From contig OZ026833.1 of the NCBI GenBank assembly GCA_964023205.1, positions 29,848,830 through 29,912,829 on the forward strand: DNA of 64,000 nucleotides, given 5' to 3'. Position 1 is the first letter of the stretch. Each line of letters starts with the position of its first letter. A model generated the notes under the pieces. That model was not told the origin of the DNA. It did no database searches and saw only the letters and a program-made list of their open reading frames with translations. This DNA is from Lutraria lutraria. Lineage: Eukaryota > Mollusca > Bivalvia > Venerida > Mactridae. The translations under genes and the position numbers were made by a program. This document shows, one piece after another, positions 27,701 to 42,700 of the stretch.

Positions 27701-30700
27701 TCTAATGAAGGCACCTGTTAACATAATTCAAAATAATTCAGAAATATCCCAATTTTTAACAACCATATATTTATTACTAATCACTACAATACATATTCAA
27801 AATATTAAATGATATAACGACACACATTTAAATTGAATTTAAGTTTTGTGCAATAAAACATTGGCTAAGCCCCAACATGATTACGAGAAAAAAGTGTATA
27901 CCTAGCGCACAAAGAATACATTTGATAGCATACGAAGCATTTTCATCTAATATAACAGTGGTCATTAGCTTGTGTTTAAACTCAGTTGCAGAGAGGTATC
28001 AAGGTACTCACATCACCTGACAAACAAAGCTAACAAAGATGGAAAAGATTACCTAAAGTAACATATGAAATAAAATATAAACCTGTAGCAGACATTCTAC
28101 TCTAGATTCTGGAAGACAATTAAATCTAATTATGGAAGGTTCAACTCGTATGAACACAATCACATCAACAGGGAATGAGCCTAGAAATGTTGGTCCACCA
28201 ATAGTTGTGTATGAAGCACTTAAATCTGTGTCCACATCATTGTCCCTGGCTATTTGTTGTTCTGTAAATATAACAGGGTATAATGTAAGTCTTAATTATC
28301 AGACTACAAAAATTGTAACTAAAAAGTCATGAAAGAAATATGGTAGAATAATGCTGTACAGAATTCTATGGGATCTAAATATTCACTTAAGTACATTGAA
28401 ATTTAACTCAATCTATTGCCAAGCAATCATTTCACCATATTCATATCCATATAAGTCACTGAACAAGAATTTGTGACTTCATTCGTACCACACAAAGCAA
28501 TAAAGTATAAAAGTTGACTAGACAGAACAGTCAGAGTCTTATAAGGCGGACAGTTCACTTAACCATCGTTCCTAGGAAGAACCAGTACAAGACTCCCATC
28601 CTCTGTAAGTAACTGCCTACTTTCTCACATAAAGAGACATGGTCAGTAGCTAAGCTCAAACCCATGACCCTCTGTAAGTGGGAGGTTACAGTGATTTGAA
28701 GTCAGCTACTTTGACCACTCGACCACCAAGGCGGGTACTAGACAGAACAGATAAGACAAACTACCACTAATGCTTTTATACTAAATATAGTTTTATATAT
28801 AGCTTACAATCCAAATGGTATAAAAGGCCAACAGTAATTCTACCTTTTTTAACTTGTGATGTTAAAGATATTGGTATAGGCTCCAGAGCCTGTTCTAAGT
28901 AATCCAATAAACATGGGCTGATAATCATCTCCTGTAACAATGATATAAATGTAAGTACCCTAAGAGACAAATCTGATACATAAGTCATACAAAATCACTT
29001 TCAAGAACCAGTATTTCTCTAAAAATTAAAATCATTAGAAAGTGTTGAAAACAAATCAAAAAGCAATTAATGTCTCTCATTCGACAGACAGCTTATTTTA
29101 GAATTATTTGCAAATTCCAAATTTTCAAATGCAACCATAAATGCAAAGTTTTGCATAATATTTTTAATTAGCTTGTTGGTCTGTCAAAAATATCTGCTGA
29201 AATATAACTCTTGAGTTTAAGAATTATACTGTAATGAAGGCTTCGTTCAAATTCAAGGGACAGTCAAAGAACAAAGGTCATTATTCACAGGTGACCACAG
29301 AGTCATGCTATCCTGGGAAGTTACACTAACCTCTGGCAGTGATTGTAATGACAACCATGTGTACAGATTTGCCTTCTTCACACCTTGCCTGGACCTTAAG
29401 AAACTTGCTCCGGACTCGTCTAGTTTAGGGGATGCATCTAGACCCTCTATATCAGTAGACAGTGTATTAGCTGGTGAACTCCAATGATCAGTCTTGGAAT
29501 TGTAATGTACCTATTTACAAATATATGTAGTGACCCATTAAACAGAAATATAACAATCATGCAATGATTAAGGTAATTTGGCACTGAAAAACTGAATGTT
29601 AAAATTGTTGATCACAAATCATGTGTCTTTCATTATAGTATATTATTATTTAGAATCACACATCAAAAACATAATAAAATAAGTGCATGTATACAGTTCA
29701 TATCAATATTTTATCGAACATACACCATTCATACAGCACAAAGTTTAATTCTCACTAGAGAAACAAACAAAATTGGTGAATTTTTCTTCTGTGTGCATAA
29801 TTATACATAATTTTAATTCACAAAACAATGCCTATAAGCTCTGAATAATCTATTCAATTTTACAACACTTATCGTAATAATTCTATATTCATAACAAATA
29901 TGGAAAAGACAGATATGATTTATATTTATAGATATGAGTACACAGGACTATAAATTACCTCTCCTATATCTTCACTATAAACAAGTTAGATAACAGTAAC
30001 ATTCATACAAAGGACTTTCTTATTTAAAACCAAATATTGCATTAATAAAAACATTTGAAGTTTATATTTGTGCTTATAATCTGTCTTAATTGATAAATAA
30101 TTGACACAATTTCTAGCATTTCAGGAATTTCTAAATATAGATTTCTTGCAATGCCAGTCCTGTATTTCCGTTAATGCAATTTCTTTGCATTCCCTTTTCA
30201 AAACTGACACTATTCAACTAATTTCATTTTGGTCCAACAGGAGGTCATAATATCAGAGTTTTACTGTATAAACAGATACCTAATTGCTTCTTATTTCATA
30301 ATAGAAATCTCACCTTAACATCAACACCTGGTAGAAAGAAAACTGTTTTCTCAATGGTAGGTAGTTGTGGTGCCTCACGTTTTTTGCTGCTAGGTATAGA
30401 TGAAGCAGATTCCTGTTTCTTCAATCTGGGCTCACTTCCTGGTACCGGAGTTTTGTCCCTTTTATTCCTGCATCAAAAAGACATACAGCTTTTAGCAAAC
30501 ACATAAAATCAGCTCATAATAGCTTATGAGAATATTGGATACCCATCCATACTATCACAGTACACCTTCTGCCCATACTGTCATAGTAGGCATAACTTGG
30601 TTCAAACTCCACTTACGTTGTGTGCCTCCAACAGTCATTCAATATCATGACCAACAAAAGCAGCAATGGTCCAGCATTCTAGATTTAACCAGTATCACAT

Positions 30701-33700
30701 CTACCTTTTTAACATCAGCCATGCTTAAGCAGAAAATCCACATTTCGAGGGCTCAGCGCAACACTGTCATAACTTGTTCTTATTTCCATATGAGTTACAA
30801 CACTGTTGCGTTGAACCCTCAATTTAAGAGTTATTTAAGCCAGAGCACACTTACATTTTAGGTTTTCAAATATTTCAGTATCACAACTTCAAATGTTAAC
30901 TAAATAGTAGAATGAAAATGTAAGTTTTTTTATTAATGTGATTACATCAGACCAAACAAAATAATACAAACCTCTTATTGTCCTCATCTTTATCTTTAGG
31001 ATGCAGGACACATTTTCCACTGTCAATGAAGACTTTAATGTCTAGTTCAAAGTCTACATTAGGTTCAATGATAGATTTAGATCCACCACTACCTATACTA
31101 GGATTTGAGGCACTTTTATGATTGCTATCTACTGCTGCTATTGTTTCAACACTATAAATAAACATTGTATTATGATATTAATACAAAGTATAATGATACT
31201 AAACATTCAAATATACTAATTGTTTATTAACAAAAATATCTTTAAAGATAAAGATCAATATGAATAAGAAGTGTTTGTGAAACATGGATGTCCCCTCATG
31301 ACCTTGACCAGCTGACCTCAAAATCAATAGGGGTCATCTACATGTGATGACCAACCTCCCAATCAAATCTGAAGAGCTTAGGCCAAATCGTTCTCTAGTT
31401 ACTGGTCAGACAAGGTTTGGTTACAAACGGACGGACCGACCCACCGACATGTGCAAAAAGCAATATACCCCCCTTTCTTAAAAGGGGGCATAATAAGAAT
31501 GATGATTCAAATATTCTATAAAGAAGGAAAATAATCAAATTTAACAACAAACTCAAGTATCTAAAACCAACTTATATTAAAAGATTCTTTATTGATACCT
31601 CCTTTTAAAGTACCACTTTAAATTTATACTCTATACATTCAAATCTGCATTGTGAAGCTGATACATATTAAAAGTCAATAATATCACAATAAATACTGTA
31701 TTTTCATTTATTTTCGTTGGGCTCAATTTTCGTGGTTTTTACTAAAATGGCTATTTCATGGGGACATAAATTCGTAGATTTTGATTTTTGAAATGAAATG
31801 CTTTATCTCTGCATTTAAATTTGTGGGGATTTGATTTTGTGGATGAGCCGACCCACGAAATCCACGAAATTAAATCCCCAATGAAAATTAATGATTCCAC
31901 AGTAAATAACAAACCTTTCTCCATTGAAAACTTCTTTCTGTAATTCTTCATCACTTCCCGAGCTCTCGGTTGTTGTTACTGATGAAGATGCCTCTGACGA
32001 TGATGAGAACTCCTGTTTTATTGTAGGTACAATAAGGCTCTGTGTTTTACGTGGAGGTATGTTACCTGTACCTGGTCTGTGCTGGGGTGTGTCATCTGGG
32101 GTCCTATAAGTCAGAATTATGGAAAAAAAAGATTAACTTAAATTTAATATACAGCAATTTATCCACACTTCATAATTATGAGACACAGCCAAACCTGTGT
32201 TAGTAGCCTCCTCCCAATACATAGTTCCCACATCTACAATATTTACCTCCCTTGGCGGCCATCTTAAAAGGCTAATTTGACAATCATTGATAGAAGATAT
32301 TTATATTTTTGTTCTGATAATTCTAATTATAGGATATTCATATGTGACAACTACATGGTTTTTCCAACTTCATGATTAAGTTATATTTTGTAAATTGAGT
32401 TGTTTAATGCCTACTTTTTTCTTTTTTTTTCAATTAAACACATAAGAAATTTGACTTTCAAGATGGCCGCCAATTCAAAACAAGGGAGGTAAATATTGTA
32501 GTTGTGGGAACTATGTATAAAGGCCAACCTGTGAATAAACATTATTCTTAGAAAAAACTTCACTGACTGATTAGAAATACCTGACCTCCGAATAACGACC
32601 ATCTTTCAATAAAGGCCAAATTTATCCTTCCCAAGGATGGCCTTTGTTGACAGGTTTGACTGTACATGTATAACCTCATGTCCACAGTTAAGTAATGAAA
32701 CATCTGTCAAGAACAATATCTTATGAATAAATTCTCAATTCAAGCAAACATATTCAACAGTCCCATGTTATTTAAGTTAAAAAGTACAAGAACAAAAGAG
32801 AATAACCGTGTTCCAACTAATTTTTTTAAAGCACTAGCCCGATCTATTAGTGGACTATCAAAAATTTACAATTTTGAAAAAATTCACTAGCTCGAATAGA
32901 AATTTACTAGCCCAGGGCTGTGGTCTAGTGGGATAGCGTGAAGACTGGAATAAAGAAATTTTCTCAGATCTAAGTCAAGAAATAGTAACCATGTAATAAA
33001 TTCAGTTATTTGTAGAAGTGTTAGCACATCTTCTTATAGTTTCCAGTCACTTATTTAGACAGAAAAAGAGAAGTTTTTGACATACAGAGGTGGGGTATAG
33101 GTAGATGAGACTGTTTCACCAAACTGTACACGTGTAGAATGATCCGATACTTCAGTTGAGTCAGACACACCTCTTGTAAACAATCTATCTGGATTCAAAA
33201 ATTCTGCTGGTGCACTAAAATAAATAAGAAAAAAATTACCAGTTACTTCACAAAAATACAGTGAAAGTTGGTTTTTAAATACATTTACCTCTAATCTATC
33301 ATTTAGTTAGCCAATTGAACTAAAATGTATGTTAAAATGATTATAATTTGCCCCAACCTTTCTCCCATACTAATGAAATAACAATTAATAAGACCACCTA
33401 TAGTTCATCTAGATTAAAGAACTGAGTTCAACCATGCAAGTGTTCTAAATATAGTTTTCTTATTGTATACTAAGAGAAATTTAGCATATTTGTGGAACAG
33501 ACACAAATGAATACCAAACGATTACTATCAATGCAAGCACAATATGTAAGCCTTATAGATTTCAAGCAATGAGATACCTACCCAAAGTTGACCAGTCAAA
33601 GAAATACACTGAAGAATTGAACTTTTTCACCCTATAGAAACATGTGAGTAACCAGAAATTCTTTATGACTAGTGTCAATGATTAAGTATAGAAATATTAT

Positions 33701-36700
33701 CCAGGTTTGGAACAAAAACAATTTGCATTAGGCTAGAGAAAAAACACGAACAGCCATATTCTAGATACATGTACCATGTACATCCTTTAAATATGGTGTC
33801 CTAGAAAATGACCTTAAAGGATAAAAGATATAAGCGCTCAGTGATAGATTTGTATTTTGTACCAGTCAGTGATATATCTGCCAGTGTCAGGAATACTCCG
33901 AATAGTACGGTATTTAGACAAAGACTTTTTTCGACTGTAAAGAACAGTGAATAAATATATTATAAATATTATCCATTAATTTCTGTCATTAAATGTGATA
34001 AAAGAATGACAATTCATCCTAATGAAGGCTAATAGCTTAAAGATGATTTTTTTTCAAATGTTTGTAAACACAGTTTTTCAATAGAAGATCACCCAAGCAA
34101 GCTTGAAAAATGTTTAAGATGTACATGTAACAATAAGGATTATCCATTGTACTAAAAGAGACAAAAATGTTGTGACATGTGCAAGTCATTGTAAGCTAAA
34201 AGTATGGAAATAGTCATACAAGATCATTCATACAACAGTCATACAAGATCATTCATACAACAGTCATACATGATCATTCATACAACAGTCATACAAGACC
34301 ATTCATACAACAGTCATACAAGATCATTCATACAACAGTCATACAAGATCATTCATACAACAGTCATACAAGATCATTCATACAACAGCCATACAAGATC
34401 ATTCATACAACAGTCATACAAGATCATTCATACAACAGTCATACAAGATCATTCATACAACAGTCATACATGATCATTCATACAACAGTCATACATGATC
34501 ATTCATACAACAGTCATACATGATCATTCATACAACAGTCATACATGATCATTCATACAATAGTCATACAAGACCATTCATACAACAGTCATACAAGACC
34601 ATTCATACAAGATCATTCATACAACAGTCATACATGATCATTCATACAACAGTCATACAAGATAATTCATACAACAGCTGCACCAGAATATTTTTTTTTT
34701 TTAACCACATGACCACAGGGCCCCAAAGAATATACATAAAACAGCCATATAAGAATATTCATCACACAGCCAATAATGATTTATTCACCTTTTATTGAGC
34801 ATACAGTGTTATATTACAAATAAAAAACATATAATGGCTATACAATAAAGGTACAAAAGAACAAAATATGAGAAAAAAAACGAAAATAAAAACTGATGCT
34901 GTGTGAACATGCTAATCTTACCATAAGTTATTTGTTGAAGAAAAACTGAAAACATAATAAACTAGAAACTATTCACTAAACACAACAAGAAGCATAGCAG
35001 AGTCAAACTAGAATGTGTCCAGAGGACACAGATGCCCCTGCTGAGTGTGTCCAGAGGACACAGATGCCCCTGCTGAGAGCTAAGACAAAAAGAGGCTATA
35101 ACTCCTGTAAAAATGTTTGGATTTTAACGGAAATCAAACTTGACCTTCATGTAAAATATGAAACCAATCCATGAAATATTTCTTGAGTTAAGGCTTGGAA
35201 AACTAAATTTTGAACGGACATAGGGAATTTTGGTTGGAAGGATGGACAGGCAGGGGTAACATTTTATGCCTTTCTGCCATTTCGAATGGTGGGGGCATAA
35301 AAAATAGGAACAGATGCCCTACAATTTGGTGCATCTAGAATCAAGGCAAAATGATGATAAATTAGAAGCCTGTAAAGAAAAAAGCCGACAAAGAAAGTTT
35401 CAGCCAAATATTCATCAAATTAAAAGTAAAATCACACAAAAATATTAGTTTCCATAAAAGATCGGAAACTCTTTGGAATTTGTTGTACAATTTTTAGGTG
35501 GAAGTGATTTATTACTCATAGCTATGATTTTTGCGGCTAGTACCTAAACTAGTTATTTTATGACTCAAGTTCTTCTTGCAATTATCCATTATATATTGTT
35601 TTACATATACATCTAACACATTTTTACACTTTCACAGAATGTTTGTCAGTTGTAGGGTATGCCCCTTTAATCAACTAATAAGGGGAATGATTGAGTAGAT
35701 CTTTCTAATGTTAATCTTTCAAAACAGTTAAGTTAGTTCTGGTAATTTTTGCATAACCATTCTTTTCATATTAATACTCCAGGACTCAACAAATCCACTC
35801 ATTAGTTAAGAGAAGAAATCAACTCCAGACAAGTTGCAATTGCTGTAGAACTAGTTAAATTCTAAGCTGTCATTCAGCAGGAAGAGTAGTCAGAATATTT
35901 TTATCAAGCCCTGTATTCTACTCTAGTTTCCCACAACATGCGCCTGTAAACATGAACAAGGAAACACAGCTTACAACATACAATACAACTATCAAATAAA
36001 ATTAACACTAGATCAATAAATCTAAGATACGTTCGTTTACATGCTGAAGCACTAACAAAATCAGTAAAAATATAAACCAGTTTCGAAGACTAGTCTATTA
36101 CCTTTCTCTATGCTTTTCTTCAGCACGACCACCGTATGACCTTGACCTTATGTGAGCTGGCGTGGAACCAATTCCAAGTTTGTCTTTTATAACTGATGCC
36201 TGCAAAATTATATCAAATGTAAACAAAGTAAGAACTTTAATTGCAATGTATTCCAGTATTTTGTTAGAGAGATTTCATGGCATCCTTGACAATCATTTTG
36301 TTGTTTGATTTTACAGAAGAAACACATGAAAATAATATAAAAGTTCCAAACCTTGTCACTTTGTTTCTTTATTCTACCGAGCACTTCTCTTCTGAAGTCA
36401 TTGAATATAATACCCTTTAACTCTTCTAGTTTTCTAGTTTCACTTTCTATAGTAGTCTGGCTTGCTCCAAGTTCTCTGTAAGAAAAAAACAGACAACATA
36501 ATTACAGTTTGGATGAATTTAAAAGTTTACAGTATATTTAAACAGAAACAGTTTTAGCAATAATATTATACTAATCTCTTCATTGGGAAATATGGATTGT
36601 GCAATATCAGACAAGCTACAGTCCCAAGTCATAAGCACTAAACTATTTGCCATTTTACCAGATTTTTATGATGTTCACAACAAACATGCAAAAATCACAA

Positions 36701-39700
36701 GCAATCTTATAAGACCAGTGTTGACTAATTCTAGATCAGCGGTGTGTGATTGGAAATCATGACACAGAATACAGCCAGAATCTGTTCTACAAATGGAATA
36801 GTCAGACTGATATTACACAGCATCAACATTTGTTATATGAGCAGTTCAGAATGTGGACCCCTAAGATTTTCTCAATGTACTTACAAATTTCACAAATATG
36901 AACCCCATAATCCATCAATTTGTGGAAATCCACATAAAAATCACAGCCTTGCTAAATGAAACTTACCTTAAATCTTGAACAATCTTTGCCTGCTCATTCA
37001 TTTCTTTTTCAAGTAGTCTAGCTCTCTTCTTTGGATCTAAGCTTATATCAAACACAAATTTAGGTAAAGATTCAGCAACAACACTGGCTCTTCTTGCATA
37101 CTCTAACTGTTGCTATGGAAACATAGAAGAATGGAAATGGTTTATACTTCTGGTACCTTCTCAAATTATCATTTCAAATTAATGTTTCTACTGTATGTTA
37201 TAGAAGATTGTAAGAAAAATTGTCAACAAAATACATTCTAGAACAGATGTTTTATGCATATAATCTACTGATCATTTGATGGATATCTATCTGTACTTCA
37301 CGAGCCTTGATACAATGTCAATGAATTATCAATTAAAACTAAATTTAACATTCAAACAATTAGGTAGAAAATTTAAGTTCATGGGTTGTGTTTCACCATC
37401 TCAGCATTCATCATTAAACATCAATACATGGGAACAATGGCTGCCCAAGCAGAAGAAGAAAATTAATTTAGTCTTTATGTACACCTCCCCTATACTCAGT
37501 AGTTTATTTGGTGAGTAATTTCAAAAAGAATGTGCCGAAAAGTGACCCATTTTCACAGGTTTCCTCTTTTTCACAACTGGCCTTTAACTTAAGTTTTACT
37601 GCATTTTTAAAAAAAATAGAAAAAAAATACTGTAATATGATATATCATTATACTAACAGGAAACTCAGTCATATCTTCAAGAGACACATCTAATCTTTCA
37701 TCCATGCTGTCTAACAGGAACTCTTCATCTTCCTCTCCTGTCAGTGAAGTTAGTGTATTACCAAGGGCAGATAACCTCTTACCAAGATTTGTATCCAAAT
37801 GTACATCTATACCTTGCATTTCCCATTTAATATTTAGAATCCATTTAGCATTACTGTTTGGATCTATTAGTAATAAAAATGACATTAAACAATAATATAT
37901 TGATGTATTTTATAACACGATAAGCCATCTTATCAAAGTTAGAAAATTAGAGACATTTTGAAAATTTTAGCCATTTTCTAGATTTGTTACAATACACGTT
38001 AACTAAATACACATTACTTGACTGATTTACCTCAACAGACCACTACAGAGAGCTTTATGTTCTGTAACCTTATAAAACAGTTTGTACACATATGACAAAG
38101 AATTACGTACACACAGAATTTCTAAGTAAACCAATATAATGCTTGAATGGGATAGAACCAGGTCAGCCTGTACACCCATGCAGTCTGACTAGTCTCTTCC
38201 AGATTTTAATTGTGACTTCCCTTGGATTGACAATGGACTGTTTAAAAATATATGTTGGACAAGTCCATTTAGGAAATTCAGCATGCTAAGGGTTAGGAGT
38301 GAAGTCAGATAAATTCATTATCAACAAGGTATCATCATCAAATGAAAGTTGCTATACAATGAATATAAAACAGAGACATTACCTGTAGATTGATGATTGA
38401 TAGTTTGAGAACACACTTCATAAGTTCCTTCAGGTACTACACAGGCATTCATCACCTGAGCATCTTCTTGGTTAGGTTTCCAGTCATCTAAACTGGTCTC
38501 AAAATCTTCAGCTATTCTCAAACAAAAGCCTGTAAACTTTCCTTTACTGACCAGGGAACCAGAGGAACAAGCACATATTTGAGTACTCTCTATTGTAAGA
38601 ACAACAGCGGCTCCCGGCTCATTGTCTGTAATCCTACTTGGTATCTGATGAAACAGATTAAGAAGTCTTATAATGTATACAGTATATATACCGGTATAAT
38701 ACCATTATATCAATGCTTTGTACATTTGATCAAACCAATTTAGTTAGACTTAAACCATTTACAAAAGTGTAAGCAGAAACACCTTTAATACACAAACCAT
38801 GAGAGATCATGCAAATATTTGAAAATATTTCCATCAATTAATACATGAAGAAGAATATTACAGCAAAGAAAACTAGGAGACAGACAACTGATTAAACATC
38901 ATAAAAGCCATGACCATGGATCTACCAAATCCAAGTTTATCAAGTACTTGTTTTTTTTAATGCAAATTAATAAACAAGAGGGCCAAGATGGCCCTATATC
39001 GCTCACATGACAATCACTGTTCACTCATTGAAACATTGTTTTGAACCGGTGACCTAGTTTTTGACCCCAGACGACCTATGTTCGAATTTGTCTTACATAT
39101 CATTAAGACAAACAGTCTGACTAGGTTTGGTGAAGATACGATCAAAATTTGACATCTACAGTATTAATAACGTTTTCCTAAGATTTGACCTTGTGACCTG
39201 GTTTTTGACCCTAGGTGACCCATATTTGAACTTGTCCTTAATATCATTAAGACAAACAATCTGACAAGGTTTGGCCAAGATCCAATCAAAACCATGACAT
39301 TTAGAGCTTTTACAAGATTTTTACCTAAGATTTGACCTTGTGACCCAGTTTTTGAACCCAGCTAACCCATGTTCATCCTTGACCCACATATCATTGAGGC
39401 AAACATTTTGACAAGGTTTGGTGAAGATCCAATTAAAACTGTGACATCTACAGTGTTAACAAAAGTTTTCCTAAGATTTGACCTGGTGACCTAGCTATTG
39501 ACCCCAGATGACCCATATTTATACTTGACCGTTATATCATTTAAACAAACGATTTGACAAAGTTTGGTGAAGATCCAATAATAACTGTGAAATCTACAGT
39601 GTTAACATGTTTTTTCATAAGATTTGACCTAGCGACCTAGTTTTTGACCCAAGAAGACCCATGTTCGAACTCGTCCAAGATATTATGAAGACAAACATTC

Positions 39701-42700
39701 TGACAAGGTTTCATGATCATCCAATCAAAACAGTGACTTCTAGAGTGTTCACAAGGTTTTCCAGCAATTTGCCCTAGTGACCTAATTTTACTACAGAAAT
39801 TACCCATTTTCAAACTTGACCTACATATTAATTACATAAACATTCTGACAAAGTTTCATGAAGATAAATTCAAAACAGTGATTTCTAAAGTGTTCTCAAG
39901 GTTTTCCCTTATTTGTCCCTGGTGACCTAGTTTTTGACCCCAAATGGCCCAATATCGAACTCGTCCGAGATTTTGTTGATATTAACGTTCTGACCCAGTT
40001 TTGCTAAAATTGAGCCAAAAATGTGGCCCCTAGTGTGGTCACAACATAAAATTTGACGACGCACGACGCCGGACGGAGAGTGATCCTAATAGCTCACTTT
40101 GTCACTTTGTGACATGTGAGCTAAAAATGTAGAATATTTACAATAGTAATTAAAGAACTTACAAATGAGTTAAATGGTGTTATAGGGAGACACAGTCCAA
40201 TATCATCCACAGTTAACTGTAGGAATAATGTGCTTAAAGCTTGAGGTGTACTTGTAGTTATCTGTGGTAATCTGTCTATAACTTGTCTGGTAGCACTCTG
40301 TATCTCCTTGTTTAAGGCAAGTCTTTGTTCCGTCCAATACTCATAAGCATTCTTATAGTTCAACCACACTAGAACAGCTACAAATTGAAAAAAACAACAT
40401 TAGTTATCAATTATTTTTGTTCGACATTTTTGCTCCTAATTCAATTTATCTAATATAAAACTGTCAGAAAGAAAATCTTACTATTTAAAATGCCACTCCT
40501 AATTCAATTTATCTAATATAAAACTGTCAGAAAGAAAATCTTATTATTTAAAATGCCAGTCAGATTTATTTATACCGATAACATAAAAATTTATATAACA
40601 TTTAAGAACTTTCAACAAAAAGACCTATATACATGTACATATTTTTTTTCTTTAACTAGGGTTTAACATCACACCAACATACAAAGTCATTTGGCATTTT
40701 TTCCAGCTTTAACATTAGTTAAAGACCCAGGCGTACATCTGGGGAAAAACCACTGACATTCCTTAAGCTAGCCGGGCAATTTCCTCATACATGAAATTTG
40801 TCAAGTCTCCAGTTGGATTTAAAATCAATGTGGTGAAAAACTAGTGACTACTTGTTATGTATCAATACCAAATTACATGTTCAATAACAAGTTTACCTTT
40901 ATCAAATGCTAATGGTTGAGCTAATACAATAGGTCTGGATAGATTGATGAGAAGTGCTTCCTGGTCTGTGGACACTCCAGGTATCATCTCATCCTACAAG
41001 GATCAAAGTATTATCATAAGACAATTTTAGGAGAACAGGGCTCGACCTAACACTCGACACTAACTATCCTCCGTTAGCCCGAGGCTACCTATTTTCTCCA
41101 AGGACTACCTTGGTTTCTAAGCTGTGTATCCCGTCAGGCTACCTGACATTTGGGTGACCTGTATTCTATAACTTCAAGTACAAATGTAAATTAGAAAATA
41201 AAGATCAGATGTGATGTAACCTGTATAAGTTTGTTCAATACATTCGTGAAAATCTGACTTTCGTACTTGTCTTGTATTCTGATAAAGAACACTTGATAGG
41301 CATTGAAATGTACACTTGATAGGCATTGAAATAAACATGTTTCAATTTATTAGAATGAGGACTAACTATATTTTGCAAGGGCTACCTCATTTTCTATGCT
41401 GGTAGTCCTGCTGACTACCTCCTGAAAAAGTTAGTGTCAAGCCCTGGAGAACCGAGTTTATGTAATCTCCTAATATACACTTACTCCTATCTTAAAGACA
41501 GATGGTCTTCATTGAAGATGGCCTTTATTTAGGAGTTGACATAAACTATCAATGGTATTGTACTGGTCTATATTTATTGGTAGACTTTATAACATGTTTG
41601 TTATATATAAGATTATATAAATTGCTGCAATAAGTCAATAAACTAGCTTCTTACAGAGATTGCCCTTACTTACAAAATTACTCTAAAAGTCCCAAAACTG
41701 ATCTTCATAGATCATATAGTTTCTAATCATTGTATACTGTAGAATCATTAATTTTCGTTGGGGATTTAATTTCGTGGATTTCGTGGTTCGACTCATCCAC
41801 GAAATCAAATCCCCACGAATTCAAATGCGGAGATAATGCATTTCTTTTCAAAAATCAAAATCCACGAATTTATGTCCCCACGAAATAGCCTTTATAATAA
41901 AAACCACGAAAATTGAACCCAACGAAAATTAATGATTCCACAAGAAATCTCCATGCATTCACCAGACAGACACCTACATCACTTGTTTAAAATATAAAAT
42001 ATGCAAGAACATTTTTTAAACAGATTTAACACAACAGAGGTGTAAGAGGGATAGCAAAATATATGTAAATCAAATTCATTGAACCAGAGAGACTTGGGGC
42101 AACAAGGGTCCCCAGAGGGTATCAGGGATAATCGAAACTGCAGATATCTGTAACAGTTGATCCATGAAAAACTTACAGCCCTGACACAGTAAGATATACT
42201 ACTAACCTGTAATGCATTTCTCACAGATATCTTTGTTTTAAAGAAAGCCATGGTTTGAAATTCTGGATCAGCTTCTTCAAACATTGGATTCTGGAAAAAC
42301 AAGTGTGAACAATGTCAGGGTTGAAAATGTATTAATAGATGTTAACTTCAAGGGATGAATGTTTCCATAGCAACATGACCTTATCTAGGCTCCTAGATAG
42401 ACTATACTTCAGTGTGCTTATTCTATACGTATGTGTGAAAGAATACACACTTGTCTGTAGAGTGGTCTTGTCACAACATTAACAAAAGATAAAATATGTT
42501 TTAATGTCAAATTCCTGAGTATTAACAATGAATAGGTATCTTTAACAAAACCACAATGACATCCATCACCTATAAATACCAATCTTTTCTACCTCTCTAG
42601 TCATACTTAGTAAAGCTTTAGATTTTAAAGAGAGTTTATACCAGAATAAACTTACTATTTACACACAAGACACCAGTCAGAGTATCAAAAAGAATTTGGA

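Noticed and set aside
30526..30861. 111-codon + strand frame in intron 21
   Set aside because: It overlaps a hairpin MITE, is antisense to BLTP1 intron and has no similarity.
34204..34798. Histidine/serine-rich + strand frames
   Set aside because: They arise from the 25-bp minisatellite, which cycles through all three frames.
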